Shown piece after piece: positions 11,701 to 24,317 of a stretch of 64,000 bases of DNA. The DNA comes from Hormiphora californensis (lineage: Eukaryota; Ctenophora; Tentaculata; Cydippida; Pleurobrachiidae): the NCBI GenBank assembly GCA_020137815.1, contig CM035350.1, forward strand, positions 7,327,447-7,391,446, given 5' to 3'. Below the pieces are notes generated by a model that searched no databases, was not told where the DNA came from, and saw only the letters and a program-made list of their open reading frames with translations. The stretch's first letter is position 1. Each line of letters begins with the position of its first letter. The position numbers and the translations under genes are program-made.

Positions 11701-12225
11701 TGTTGGAACATACGAGAAGTACTTCACCGATGAGTGGTCTGAATTTGATGAACATGACGAATGTTATGGCGAGAGGTAGCTGAGCACTTCTGCTTTTTCT
11801 TAAAACAATTTGGCACACACTGTGGCACACAATGTGGCACACAGTACACACTGTGTACCACAAAGTAAACATTTAACAGGACATGATTTACCTGACTGTG
11901 AATATAATCTTCTCTGGATCACACGTATCAATCCAGGTTGCAATCTGACATCGAGCTTTCTCAATCACGTTTTTACTCTGAAAATGATTTACACGGTTTA
12001 TAATTTGATAAATCAAGTTATGGACACATTTTTGGGCTTCCATAGATAATGTAATAATGATTTTCAAGAAAGAGAACTTTAATTTGTTTACATTCACCTT
12101 ACTTTGACAGCTGAGTCATATTGCTTGGAGCTAGGGTTTCCCCAACAGTCTACCAGTGCTTTAGAAATGACATCACACACTTCCTTTGTAATCGGCGTGG
12201 TACCATTGTAGTCCAAATAAAGCAT
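8009..12225 (-). CDS. SCLY: selenocysteine lyase
   Basis: Minus-strand exons: 12225-12103 ([16 protein letters not shown], the family N-terminal signature), 11977-11892, about 10138-10013 ([10 protein letters not shown]), 9788-9575 ([20 protein letters not shown]), 9464-9285 ([20 protein letters not shown], with the PLP-binding Lys in GHKF; then [15 protein letters not shown]), 9184-9022, 8436-8344 (GAACHSD, catalytic Cys) and 8128-8009. SCLY is a PLP enzyme that splits selenocysteine into alanine and selenide for selenoprotein synthesis. The GAACHSD and GGGQER context separates it from NFS1. Phases do not close at two junctions: exon 2 to exon 3, and 9022 to 8436, where human SCLY has about ten further residues. 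A small exon is probably missed at each. The start codon sits six bases from a TTAA-flanked repeat. Confidence 0.92.
8693..8749. repeat. (GT)n microsatellite
   Basis: A nearly pure GT run of about 55 bp inside a SCLY intron; it reads as (CA)n on the gene strand. Confidence 0.95.
10797..11779 (+). CDS. single-kringle type I membrane protein, nested in SCLY intron
   Basis: Three exons with exact phase agreement: 10797-10962, 11087-11582, 11689-11779; 753 nt, 250 residues. I chose the ATG at 10797 because it opens a clear signal peptide ([18 protein letters not shown]). Residues ~24-98 form a kringle-like module with six cysteines, YRGC at its start and the hallmark [16 protein letters not shown], though the spacing between the second and third cysteines is short. 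A linker with further cysteines precedes a transmembrane helix ([19 protein letters not shown]) and a basic stop-transfer KKQSKK. The tail is acidic near its end. It resembles no named kringle protein I know; a receptor or adhesion role would be guesswork. The whole gene lies within the SCLY intron on the opposite strand. Confidence 0.85.
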
Positions 12226-12231
12226 TCTTAA

Positions 12232-12681
12232 AGGTTGACAAGATACCTAAAACTTTTCGTATATCGTCTTATTTTGATTTATCATTAATTTTCAGCATTT
12301 TTTCAGAATTTTTGGTCGGCTAGAAAAAAATTCGAAATAGGGGGTCTACCGATATTGTCAGCACTGGTTTTACTGGGCACACTCACTGCGTCTCGCAAAT
12401 TGAAATTCACGTTTCCGGTTCCTCAAAAGATAAAGACTTGATCTTGGTTGCGTTGGATTGGTCTCAATAAGACCTTTCCAACGCTACCAAAACGGTTTCT
12501 GTATCTCATCAGGAACCGGAGATATTACAGTATCAATTTTAAAAAAGGCACACTCATTTGTCAGTAGACCCCCTATTTTGCACATATTTCTAGCCGACAA
12601 AAAATTCTGAAAAAATGCTGAAAATTAATGATAAATCAAAATAAGACGATATACGAAAAGTTTTAGGTATCTTGTCAACCT
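12232..12681. mobile_element. 450-bp palindromic element flanked by TTAA
   Basis: Terminal inverted repeats of about 100 bp begin AGGTTGACAAGATACCTAAA and are repeated in complement at the right end. TTAA occurs at both flanks (12228-12231 and 12682-12685), which fits a piggyBac-type target site, although the termini are not the usual CCC. No coding capacity. The centre carries the shared TCCGGTTCCT...AGGAACCGGA module (see findings). It abuts the SCLY start codon. Confidence 0.8.
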
Positions 12682-12791
12682 TTAAGACCAGAAAACAGTA
12701 AAAACATCGACTAAAGCGAGTCAGACCTCTTAGACGGAGAAAAATGAAGAAAACAAAATCTTCAAAACTTTTTTTTTAAATATTTTATTTT

Positions 12792-12944
12792 CATGAGGCC
12801 CCTCGGAAATGTTCAAGTCATGCACAATCAAGTCACGCCCACCAATCACAGCCCAGAACGCGCGGAGTGCTTTGCGCGTTCTGAGCTGTGATTGGTGGGC
12901 GTGACTTGATTGTGCATGACTTGAACATTTCCGAGGGGCCTCAT
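12792..12944. repeat. 153-bp inverted repeat
   Basis: Nearly perfect arms run from ATGAGGCCCCTCGGAAATG to its complement CATTTCCGAGGGGCCTCAT, meeting around a GC-rich centre near 12868. The arms contain CCAATCACAGC, a motif seen in several palindromes in the window. Confidence 0.85.
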
Positions 12945-12947
12945 CGG

Positions 12948-13228
12948 AAAACGTTAAAAACTGGGTGCCTTCCATTGCTAACATTTCATCGATTTTGGCG
13001 TTCGAGACGGGTTAGGGCTGTTGTTAGGGTTGGGTTAGGGTTTTGTTTGGGGTTATGGGTTAGGGCTATCGATTCTCTATCAGATACCGTTTAGTTTACT
13101 CAAATCGGCCATGTGGTTGCGTGGCTATAGCCGTTTGAAAAAAGTCGGTCTAAGTGGTTTTAGGTGTACTTTTTTGGCAGCGCGCACCTGTAAACACGCT
13201 GCAAGGCACCCAGATTATAATCGCGCCC
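12948..13228. mobile_element. dispersed TIR element, copy 1
   Basis: Nearly the same ~265-bp sequence occurs at 53918-54182. Ends pair imperfectly: CTGGGTGCCTT at the left and AAGGCACCCAG at the right, extended by GGAAAACGTTAAAA and TTATAATCGCGCCC. The interior includes TTAGGG-like words and the phrase AAATCGGCCATGTGGTT. Non-coding. Confidence 0.75.
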
Positions 13229-13267
13229 GGCCTCATCCTTATATATATTATATTACCTGTCATATAG

Positions 13268-13494
13268 TCGAATTTTTTATTTAAGCGACAGGCCGCCGCG
13301 CACTCAATTAGTTAATTGGTCATATCTCCGGTTCCTGATAAGATAAAGACTTGATCCTGGTTGCGTTGGAAAGATACAAATTTTATCTTTCCAATGGCAC
13401 CAAGAAAAAGTCGCTAGCTTATCAGGAACCGGAAATCGATTCCAAGCGCTGCATTTTGATGCGCGGCGGCCTGTCGCTTAAATAAAAAATTGGA
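13268..13494. mobile_element. 227-bp palindromic element
   Basis: Arms of ~32 bp (AATTTTTTATTTAAGCGACA, then GGCCGCCGCGC) are inverted at 13461-13493. The interior carries the shared ATCTCCGGTTCCTGATAAG module in inverted orientation at 13323-13345 and 13416-13436. No target duplication is clear. Confidence 0.75.
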
Positions 13495-13499
13495 CTTTA

Positions 13500-14103
13500 A
13501 AACAGTGCAGCGCTGTTTTGAATTTAAACGCCGCGCTTTGATTTTAAACGTAACGCGCGGAAAGTAACTCGGCAGTAAAAGACTCAAATAAAAACTTTCA
13601 AAACTCTCTTTTTTATTTTATTTTTATTTTTTGTTTCTCTTCTTAAAAGTTAAAACTCTTTCTTTAGTTTTTACGCTTTGGAATTTTGAATAATGCTAAT
13701 CGGCCGCTGTCTTATTACGAGGCATGTGGACCGTAGGGTCGTGGGTTCTTTTTGGCCTGATATGTTCCTAATTTTTTGGCCGAAATGGCAAATGCTCCCC
13801 TTGCCCCTACTTTTTGCCAAAAAGTAGGGCCAAACAGTTTTGGCCCTCATTTTGTAGCCCAGATGGACCTTAGCACCGATAACTTTACTACTTACATAGT
13901 AAAAGTTAGCTTATAATCACCCAATCGACATAATATTTCGCCCAAGTGGCTCCCTGGTGCCAGGGTGGCAGGTGACCGGTGGCATTCCTGCGTCCAAATA
14001 ATGTCCCTTAATCCGGGCGGTGGTGATTAGTGATATAGGTGATGTCCTGGTCCATATTCAATAATAACATCTTCTTTAGAAAGGCGGGGGACTAAGACTC
14101 CGA
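13500..14103. other. spacer upstream of PAR-6
   Basis: Contains GC-rich repeat-like sequence at 13500-13560 and a small inverted repeat (CTACTTTTTGCC...GGCAAAAAGTAG) near 13800. The last ~150 bp before the ATG must hold the PAR-6 5' region. No other gene seen. Confidence 0.35.
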
Positions 14104-17026
<2,923 letters not shown>

Positions 17027-17299
17027 AGTGAGGAGAATGGAAAAGAGACTGACGAAAAATAAAGAGAGAGATATCAATGTTGATTATTGACTAGTTTTTA
17101 TCTAATCAGATCCTTTTACGAAGACAATATAGCCAGAAAGAGGTGTATCATATCTTTAGATAGTTTGTAGAGTGAAGATTTATCAACTGAAATCATTGAA
17201 GGGTAGAGTTTTTTATTCGAATGATATGTGGGCAAGTAATGCCTGGATATTTCGTGTGTAGATTGAGTGATCAGACAATATTTAGTTAAGCGAGAGTGG

Positions 17300-17381
<82 letters not shown>
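17300..17381. repeat. (GA)n microsatellite
   Basis: Pure GA run of about 80 bp in the 580-bp gap between the convergent PAR-6 and SLC35G-like genes. This gap otherwise holds only presumed 3' UTRs. Confidence 0.95.
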
Positions 17382-17384
<3 letters not shown>

Positions 17385-17608
17385 TGTGTGGATGCATGTA
17401 AGGAACAAGTTTTACTGTATTTCACATATACTTTGTACAAAATCCCTTGTATATGCCTTTGTCCACCGCCCATTAAGATAAGAAGGACGATACAACATAT
17501 TTGGGTTAAAAGCTAAAAGTAAAAGAAGAAACAATTTTAAAAACCCATTCCTACCAGTACAAAAATTTCTACAACTTTTCTGTTTTTCTCCCTCACTCAC
17601 TATCTCTC

Positions 17609-19599
17609 TCAATCGTCCACTTCATCCAGTATTGTGTATCTGGCAGAACCGCCCTTCCCACTTGTTGACTCACTCAGCAACTTTTCGCTGTCTCTCAGTG
17701 TCTCTTCCTGCGGGGCTGCATCCCCCTTCTTGCCAGGTCGACCCACCAATATCACTGTTAGCACAGCCGCCACAATGAGTGCTGATCCAATGAGACCGTA
17801 CTGGTTGGGGGTGTCTCGGAAGATGGCAACTTGGAACACCAGGGGTAGGACGATGTCAAAATATTTCAGGAGGGACGCTTTAGCAGGCTTACCGAACCTA
17901 AATTATAGGTGGTTTAGTTGGAGTTATAGGGTTAGTTCAATGGGGATACTAGGGAAACAATCAGGGTGGGTGGTGTTATACTACGTGATTATATCTTCAC
18001 ACACGGTTCGTATTTTGTGAGACAAGTCACAAGGTGAGTGGAAGGTTACAAAATGGGGAACAGGGTAGTAGTGGTGGTGGTAATACCCTACATCTACCGT
18101 TGTACTGTGTATTACCTCATAGCAGTACAGACACACAATTGTTGTAGGAGGTAGGATACAGACATCAACGAGATGTAGACACCATTCTGAGGAGGGAGAG
18201 AGAGGGTTAACTGGGGGGTTAACTGGGGGTTAACTAGGGAGAGAGGGAGGGGTTAACTAGGGGGTTAACTGGGGGGTTAACTAGGGGGTTAACTAGGGGG
18301 TTAACTGGGGAGAGAGGGAGGGGTTAACTAGGGGGTTAACTAGGGGGTTAACTGGGGGGTTAACTAGGGGGTTAACTGGGGGTTAACTGGGGGTTAACTA
18401 GGGGTTAACTAGGGGGTTAACTGGGGGGTTAACTAGGGGGTTAACTGGGGGGTTAACTAGGGGGTTAACTAGGGGGTTAACTGGGGGGTTAACTAGGGGG
18501 TTAACTGGGGGGGTAACTGGGGGGTTAACTAGGGGGTTAACTGGGGGTTAACTAGGGGGTTAACTGGGGGGTTAACAGGGGTATTTGGATCAACTTCTTA
18601 CTTCGGTATGGTGCCCCCTACCCATTTTTAGCGCCCTGGCCAACACGGGGTCTGATAGCCCCAGATATGTGAGAACTAGGGTTATGTGAGGGGGTGAGGG
18701 GTGCGACGTGCCCAAGAACTAGGGAGTCTACCGTCACAACCCCACAGATGAAGGGGTATGAAGAGGGGATATAGTCGGGATACTCACCAGAGTTGTGAGT
18801 GGTTGCAGGATTGGTTCTGCGCCCCCAGTTGACACACACTTTATAATGTTGAATGTACTGATGCTCAGTAATCCCATCAGAGACAGATACACCACGATCA
18901 CATGGGTCTCAATCTGAGAATCCGTCACGCTGACCGCCACATACTTTGCCGCTTTGAAGAACCCTCGACAAAGTGCTATAAATATCGCTATGTAATACAC
19001 AACATGCTGACTTGTATTTGTATTGTCTGTTTCCCCGATATCAAATATAAAGTCTGGCTGGGCCACAAAGATCACACCCGCGGTGGCAACTAGGAGGGCG
19101 ATGTAGTCGCACAGGACCAGCCTCTCTCCCAGGATTAGGGACGATAGTATCACCGTAAAGAAGGGTGCCGTGGTGAGGAGTAACGTTCCTTCTCCTATCG
19201 GTAGATGCCTGTAGTGGGGGGGGGGGGGGTGTCAAATACAGCAATGGGGAGTAAAGAGACTGAAGAAAGGAGGCCTGCTAGGATATAACAGATTCTCTAA
19301 ATTATAGAAAAGGAGATTGATCTGTCAGAATTGGCCTGGCGGAGCTCGCGCGAACTGTGCCTGTGGTCAGATCATTGGCCTGACAGAGACTGATTACCTC
19401 AGCCTCCAAACTCACCTCAGTGCAAATACAGTGCAGGAGGCGGTGATGGTGCCAAAAAGGGCGGTTAACATGAGACTCCTGCTCACTTTGAGCACTGCAC
19501 TCGGGGTCTCTGTTATCTGGTTGTAGAGTACACCCAGGATAAATGTTATGAAGAATCTCCACCATAGTATCTCATTTACAGGCATATCTTGTATAAAAT
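17609..19599 (-). CDS. SLC35G/EamA-type membrane transporter (N terminus missing)
   Basis: Four phase-matched exons: 19599-19416, 19208-18788, 18186-18116, 17897-17609 (stop 17609-17611). The chain has successive hydrophobic segments (for example WWRFFITFILGVLY, LMLTALFGTITASCTVFAL, FFTVILSSLILGE, IALLVATAGVIFVAQPDFIF, SALIVAAVLTVILVG) in the EamA drug/metabolite transporter arrangement. GTLLLTTAPFFTVILSSLILGE and ATAGVIFVAQPDFIF are closest to SLC35G1-like proteins as I recall the family. Substrate unknown. The first membrane helices and start codon should be upstream of 19599; I found no exon in the right phase before 20000. The C-terminal tail is polar and acidic (ending ILDEVDD). Confidence 0.82.
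18187..18582 (-). repeat. GGGGGTTAACTA minisatellite in SLC35G intron
   Basis: About 30 copies of a 12-13-bp unit, GGGGGTTAACTA / GGGGGTTAACTG. On the gene strand it reads CCCCCTAGTTAAC and ends at the acceptor of the 18186 exon. Confidence 0.95.
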
Positions 19600-19757
19600 C
19601 TGGGCAGGGGTTAGGGGTGTTACAGGGATATCTTGTATAAAATCTGGGGAGGGTTAGGGGTGTTACAGGCATATCTTGTATAAAATCTGGGGAGGGTTAG
19701 GGGTGTTACAGGCATATCTTGTATAAAATCTGGGGAGGGGTTAGGGGTGTTACAGGG
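19580..19757 (-). repeat. four tandem copies of an exon start with its 3' splice site
   Basis: Unit of about 43 bp. On the gene strand each contains CCCCTAACCC, a pyrimidine tract, CAG and the first ~20 exon bases ATTTTATACAAGATATGCC. The copy nearest the gene (acceptor at 19600) is the one whose frame continues into the transporter. Confidence 0.8.
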
Positions 19758-19801
19758 ACATTTGAGGGTGGGGATTAAACTGACGGAGGGGATCGGTGAT
19801 C

Positions 19802-19837
19802 GACGCGAGTTTTGTATGATCATACAAAACTCGCGTC
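19802..19837. repeat. perfect 36-bp palindrome
   Basis: GACGCGAGTTTTGTATGA is followed with no spacer by its exact complement. Confidence 0.95.
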
Positions 19838-20315
19838 ATATATGACTGTCAGTTAAAATGTTACCCGCCACATTGAGACAAGGATTTCAAATCCGATCTG
19901 TATAGCCCTGCATTTTAAACGAACCTGTAAAAAGGGAACAAAGGGAGAAGAACAAACATGAGGTGATGATTATTCCGTAGCATTTGAAATCACTAGACAT
20001 CCAGGAACCACCCTTTATATCTTTATCCTCCTGCACACCCATGTTACACCTGGAGCAGGCAGCAGCGGCTCCTTTTAGGGAGGGGTGGGGGTAAAAATTA
20101 AGATGTCAGAATATTATTATAACTACATGTTATAGTACATATGGTGTAGTCGAACTATAGAAGGGATGACAAGAAAGAAACTCGCCGCAAATAAAAGTTC
20201 GATAGAACAAAGCAAAGTGTGGGGGTGCGGGCGAGCGAAGTAGTCCATATTGTAAAATATATATAAAATATATCAAGAGGTCCTTTGTGAATAAATAGGG
20301 CAGCATTCCCTATAA

Positions 20316-20413
20316 CGTACAAAAGGGACGTGAAAAGGGGGATTGAGTTGTTTGACACTGTACGGTACAGTGTCAAGCCACTCAATCCCCCATTTAACGT
20401 CCCTTTTGTACGG
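20316..20413. repeat. 98-bp hairpin
   Basis: Imperfect arms CGTACAAAAGGGACGTG...GACACTGTA and their complement, followed by further copies of the centre (CGGTACAGTGTACCG). Confidence 0.8.
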
Positions 20414-20991
20414 TACAGTGTACCGCACGGTACACGTTTGTCATGTTGACATGAGAGCTAAAGTGAAAACAGACATCTGGTCTTGAAACCAGAGGAATCT
20501 CGATACCCCCATGAAGATTGTGCGATGAAAAACAGACAATGACAGGACCCTCATATAGCAAGTGGGCTCCAGATAGAACAATAGTCCGAAATAAGGGAGG
20601 AATAAGAAACAGACAGGGTCTAGATCTCCTGACAAAGCAACCTTTGAATCACGATATCTACCTATATGAGGCCAGTCAGGCATCACGATAATATTATCCC
20701 TTGCTTCGAGCTAGTGGTCAGGCATTATGCTGACAGAATTAGGCCGAGTTCGAAAAAGAAGGAATTGAATCAAACTAAGCCCTGTTAGACCGATGTCAGG
20801 ATTGGCCCTCATGGGGACATAATAACTGACCAGCAGCCGGCAAGATGGCCTCTCTGTGAGGTCAATGCTCTGACAGTGGCCTCTCAGCTGTGTCCTACTC
20901 ACAGAGCTGTCAATATTTTACACCTAATTTATGGCATATAATGTACATACATTCATTCTGTGAGGGACAGAGAGAAGGGGAGAGAGAGAAG

Positions 20992-21034
<43 letters not shown>

Positions 21035-23056
21035 TAAGTGAGTAGCGAAACGCCTTATGAGGAAGCCTATTACATCGGAATATGTAGAGAAATCCATTAG
21101 GGAGAATTTGGGAAGTATCATTCTGAGTATGTGACACTGACGGTGATGGCCAGAGAAGGAGCCATATCATAATGATGATAGAAAAATACAAAATGGCTCC
21201 CCATTGTCAGAGCATTGGCCTGACCCATTCTCGCGGAGCGCGCGAGAACTGTGGTCAGAGCATTGGCCTGACAGTCTCCCCATGTTGATGATGCTCTAAC
21301 TTTGGATAAATTTACGAGGACGGGAGGTTTATCAACCGATATAATTCTACTTTTCTCCCCTACAAATATCAGGGTGATTACTACAAGTCTGATCGGTCTT
21401 ATATGGACACGCGGTGCACACCTCTAATACTAATACAGAACTAGCAGTCGTCCTAAAACAACAAACTAGGGTATCGAGATAATGGTTATTATGAATGGAA
21501 CGGCTTTGCAGGTAATCTGTCTACCTTGACTTGGTCACGATTCACACCTAAAGACACAGGGCCGGGGCTACTATAAATAAAGACCCGTCTTGTTAGTAGT
21601 AACGGGGAGTAACTTCAAGTCACGGCTTTCATACTTATTACCATGGTAACCTAGCAGTATTGACTATTGACTCAATATAGTATTGAGTCTACGACAGTAA
21701 CCTATCAGCATTGTCAGAAATCAGCCAATGTGTATAATAGCAGTCCTAATTATGGGCATTCTGGAGTGAGGTTTGGTAGACGTAACAAGTCAAGTCGTCA
21801 TATGTTTAGGCTACTATTTAATTAAAACAAATAGCTGGTTTTACAAACATTAAATTTATTTAAAAACTATATTGACGTAAACTAGTAAGGTTGTTTTATA
21901 TTAAAATATTCAATGAGAATACAGTTGTCGTGCCACATACAGTTTATCAAACTCCATTCCATTTTTCTGAAAGCGGTGAAACGGGGTAGAGCACTAGGTA
22001 AGTACGTCCTGCACAAGCACACCCACCGTGCGAAAACCGCGACACATTGAATAAAAACTAAAATACGCAATACCGTGGAATACCGTGGCTAGATGCCGTC
22101 ATGCATCCATATGGAGGAATGTTTATTAATTTCTTTATGTATCCCTCTTTTTCTCTCTCCCCTCTCTCTCTTCCTGTCTACCTGCCTGTGTCTAGCTGTC
22201 TGTCTCGCTGTCTATATGTTTCACGCCCAACCCCCCACATCAGTTCTGTAAGCCTTTCCGCCGTGTGGCGTGTGTTAGACTCTCAGTCTAACAGAATAAT
22301 CACTATGTCACTGGTATGATATGAATCGGTAAGCTAATTCGCACCCCAAGGCTCCCTTGTTATTCGAATATTCACGTCCCACGCTCTGACACCTATGTGT
22401 ATCGAACAGCAATACATACTATGTGATTGAGATTATGAGAATCATACATTTTGTCATTATATATATAGTCATAGGATATAAACTGATCCCTATAGTGCCA
22501 GAAGGGTCAGCGCGATCTTAGTTCATCACCACTTTAACTAAAACTATTCTTTGAGAATACCTAGATCTATTCGGGGAAAATAGTACTAGTATCATTTTCC
22601 CCGAAAAGATCCCCTATTAGATCAAAGAAATGGAGAATAAAAGATCTTAAATTCAATATAGTAAAAATCGTTTAAAATAATTTTCAGAAAATTGACCCTT
22701 TGAACATATAAAAGCTATGGATAAGATTCTGATGTGGCCAGCTACCCCTTGCATTGCTAGTCCTAGTGCACCTGGTATTTATACGGTCCAATCGCCATAC
22801 GTCTCGTTAGGTCTAAATTCAGAGAGATATATGGTAAAATTAAAAATCGAAAATGGGGATCCTGTGGGAGAGATAGAGGAAGAGAGAGAGAGAGAGAGAG
22901 AAAGAAGGAGAGAGACAGAGATATTATAGATAGAGAGGAGCAGTGGGGCCCGCAGCTGCCTGGTTGACATAAACGCGTAGATTCCCAATATCCAGCACTA
23001 CCCGGACTAATTCTGTGCTCCTCTCCACTCTGTGGTTCACGTGGCAGGAGAGAGAA

Positions 23057-23118
<62 letters not shown>

Positions 23119-23250
23119 CGAGAGAGATAGTCATAGGGAAAGAGATAAAAAATGGGTGTGGATGAAAATTATTTACAGCTGCCTTTGCCAGATTGCAGTA
23201 GCTCTTAACTCTAGGCTTCATTGCGATGTCTGTGAAAGAACTCATTCTAA

Positions 23251-23318
23251 TCAAATGGAGGAGTCACCCACGCAGTACCAATTATAATTGATACTGCGTG
23301 GGTGACTCCTCCATTTGA
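23251..23318. repeat. 27-bp-arm hairpin
   Basis: Perfect arms, 23251-23277 (begins TCAAATGGAGGAGTCACCC) and 23292-23318, around an AT-rich 14-base loop. Confidence 0.9.
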
Positions 23319-24236
23319 TAAATACGTCCTGGGTACCGGGTACCCAAAGGCCAAATGAGTAAGCTACCAACATGTGCTAGACATAGTAAATGAAACACTG
23401 CGGTTTAATTTTGCAACCGCTTTAAACACTCTCCTCCCCAATTCGACCCTCTCTAATCAAGAGCAAAGGTTTACTCCTGATGAGCTGCACGATTTGATAG
23501 GAAGAGGAATGAATGTTCCTGATATGAATGTTGAGGCCTTTGCTAGCAGGAAGTACACGAAGAACAATTTAGCGTATTATTAATTTGTGGAAGTCATTCC
23601 CCTTGGGTAGTAGCTGAGACCGTCAACTACCACGGTTGAAGATGAACAGCCTACTATGCAGAAGCTAGCTGATGCCCACCGAAAGATCATTGATCTTCAG
23701 GATCAAGTCATTGTGATCAAAAATCACATCGTATCTCCTCGCTCTGCTAACAGAGCGAGATAACGGGTTAGCAAGATGCCTGGCAGCCTGATAAGCCTCA
23801 ACTTGAAAACTTTAATACCATATGAGCGGATATCTAGGGAGTAAGTACTAAATGAGGTGCACTACTAGATCAATTAGTTCCATTTCACAACATCATATTA
23901 CTGGCCTATACTGGGAGACAGATGGCAGGTGCAAGACAAGTAATGTAGCCCTTCCACTGGAAGTTCCAGTACATTTCCAAACGTGTCTTTTGCGTGGTGA
24001 TTGAATAAACACCTATACCGCAAATACAGGGGAAAAGTATACTCAAAACCACTGAGAAACCACTCAGATTCAGTTCTCTATCTCTGTGGATATTTAACCT
24101 CTTTCTCTCTATCTTTCTATCTTTCTATCTTTCTATCTTTCTATCTTTCTATCTCTCGCATTCTAGCTTTTAGCCACTGTCTCCCTCGCATACAAACACG
24201 GGCAAAACTAATAACGTCTATTGTAGCTAGAGTGGT

Positions 24237-24237
24237 G

Positions 24238-24314
<77 letters not shown>
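24237..24314. repeat. (GA)n microsatellite
   Basis: Nearly pure GA, one GG interruption. Confidence 0.95.

Positions 24315-24317
<3 letters not shown>

Noticed and set aside
12998-13075. Cluster of GGGTTAGGG-type words resembling telomere repeats
   Set aside because: Irregular spacing and inside a dispersed element present again at 53.97 kb; not a telomere.
19912-19930. Possible upstream exon of the SLC35G-like gene near 19865-19925
   Set aside because: It has an acceptor and donor but ends in phase 0, whereas the next exon needs phase 1; no membrane segment.
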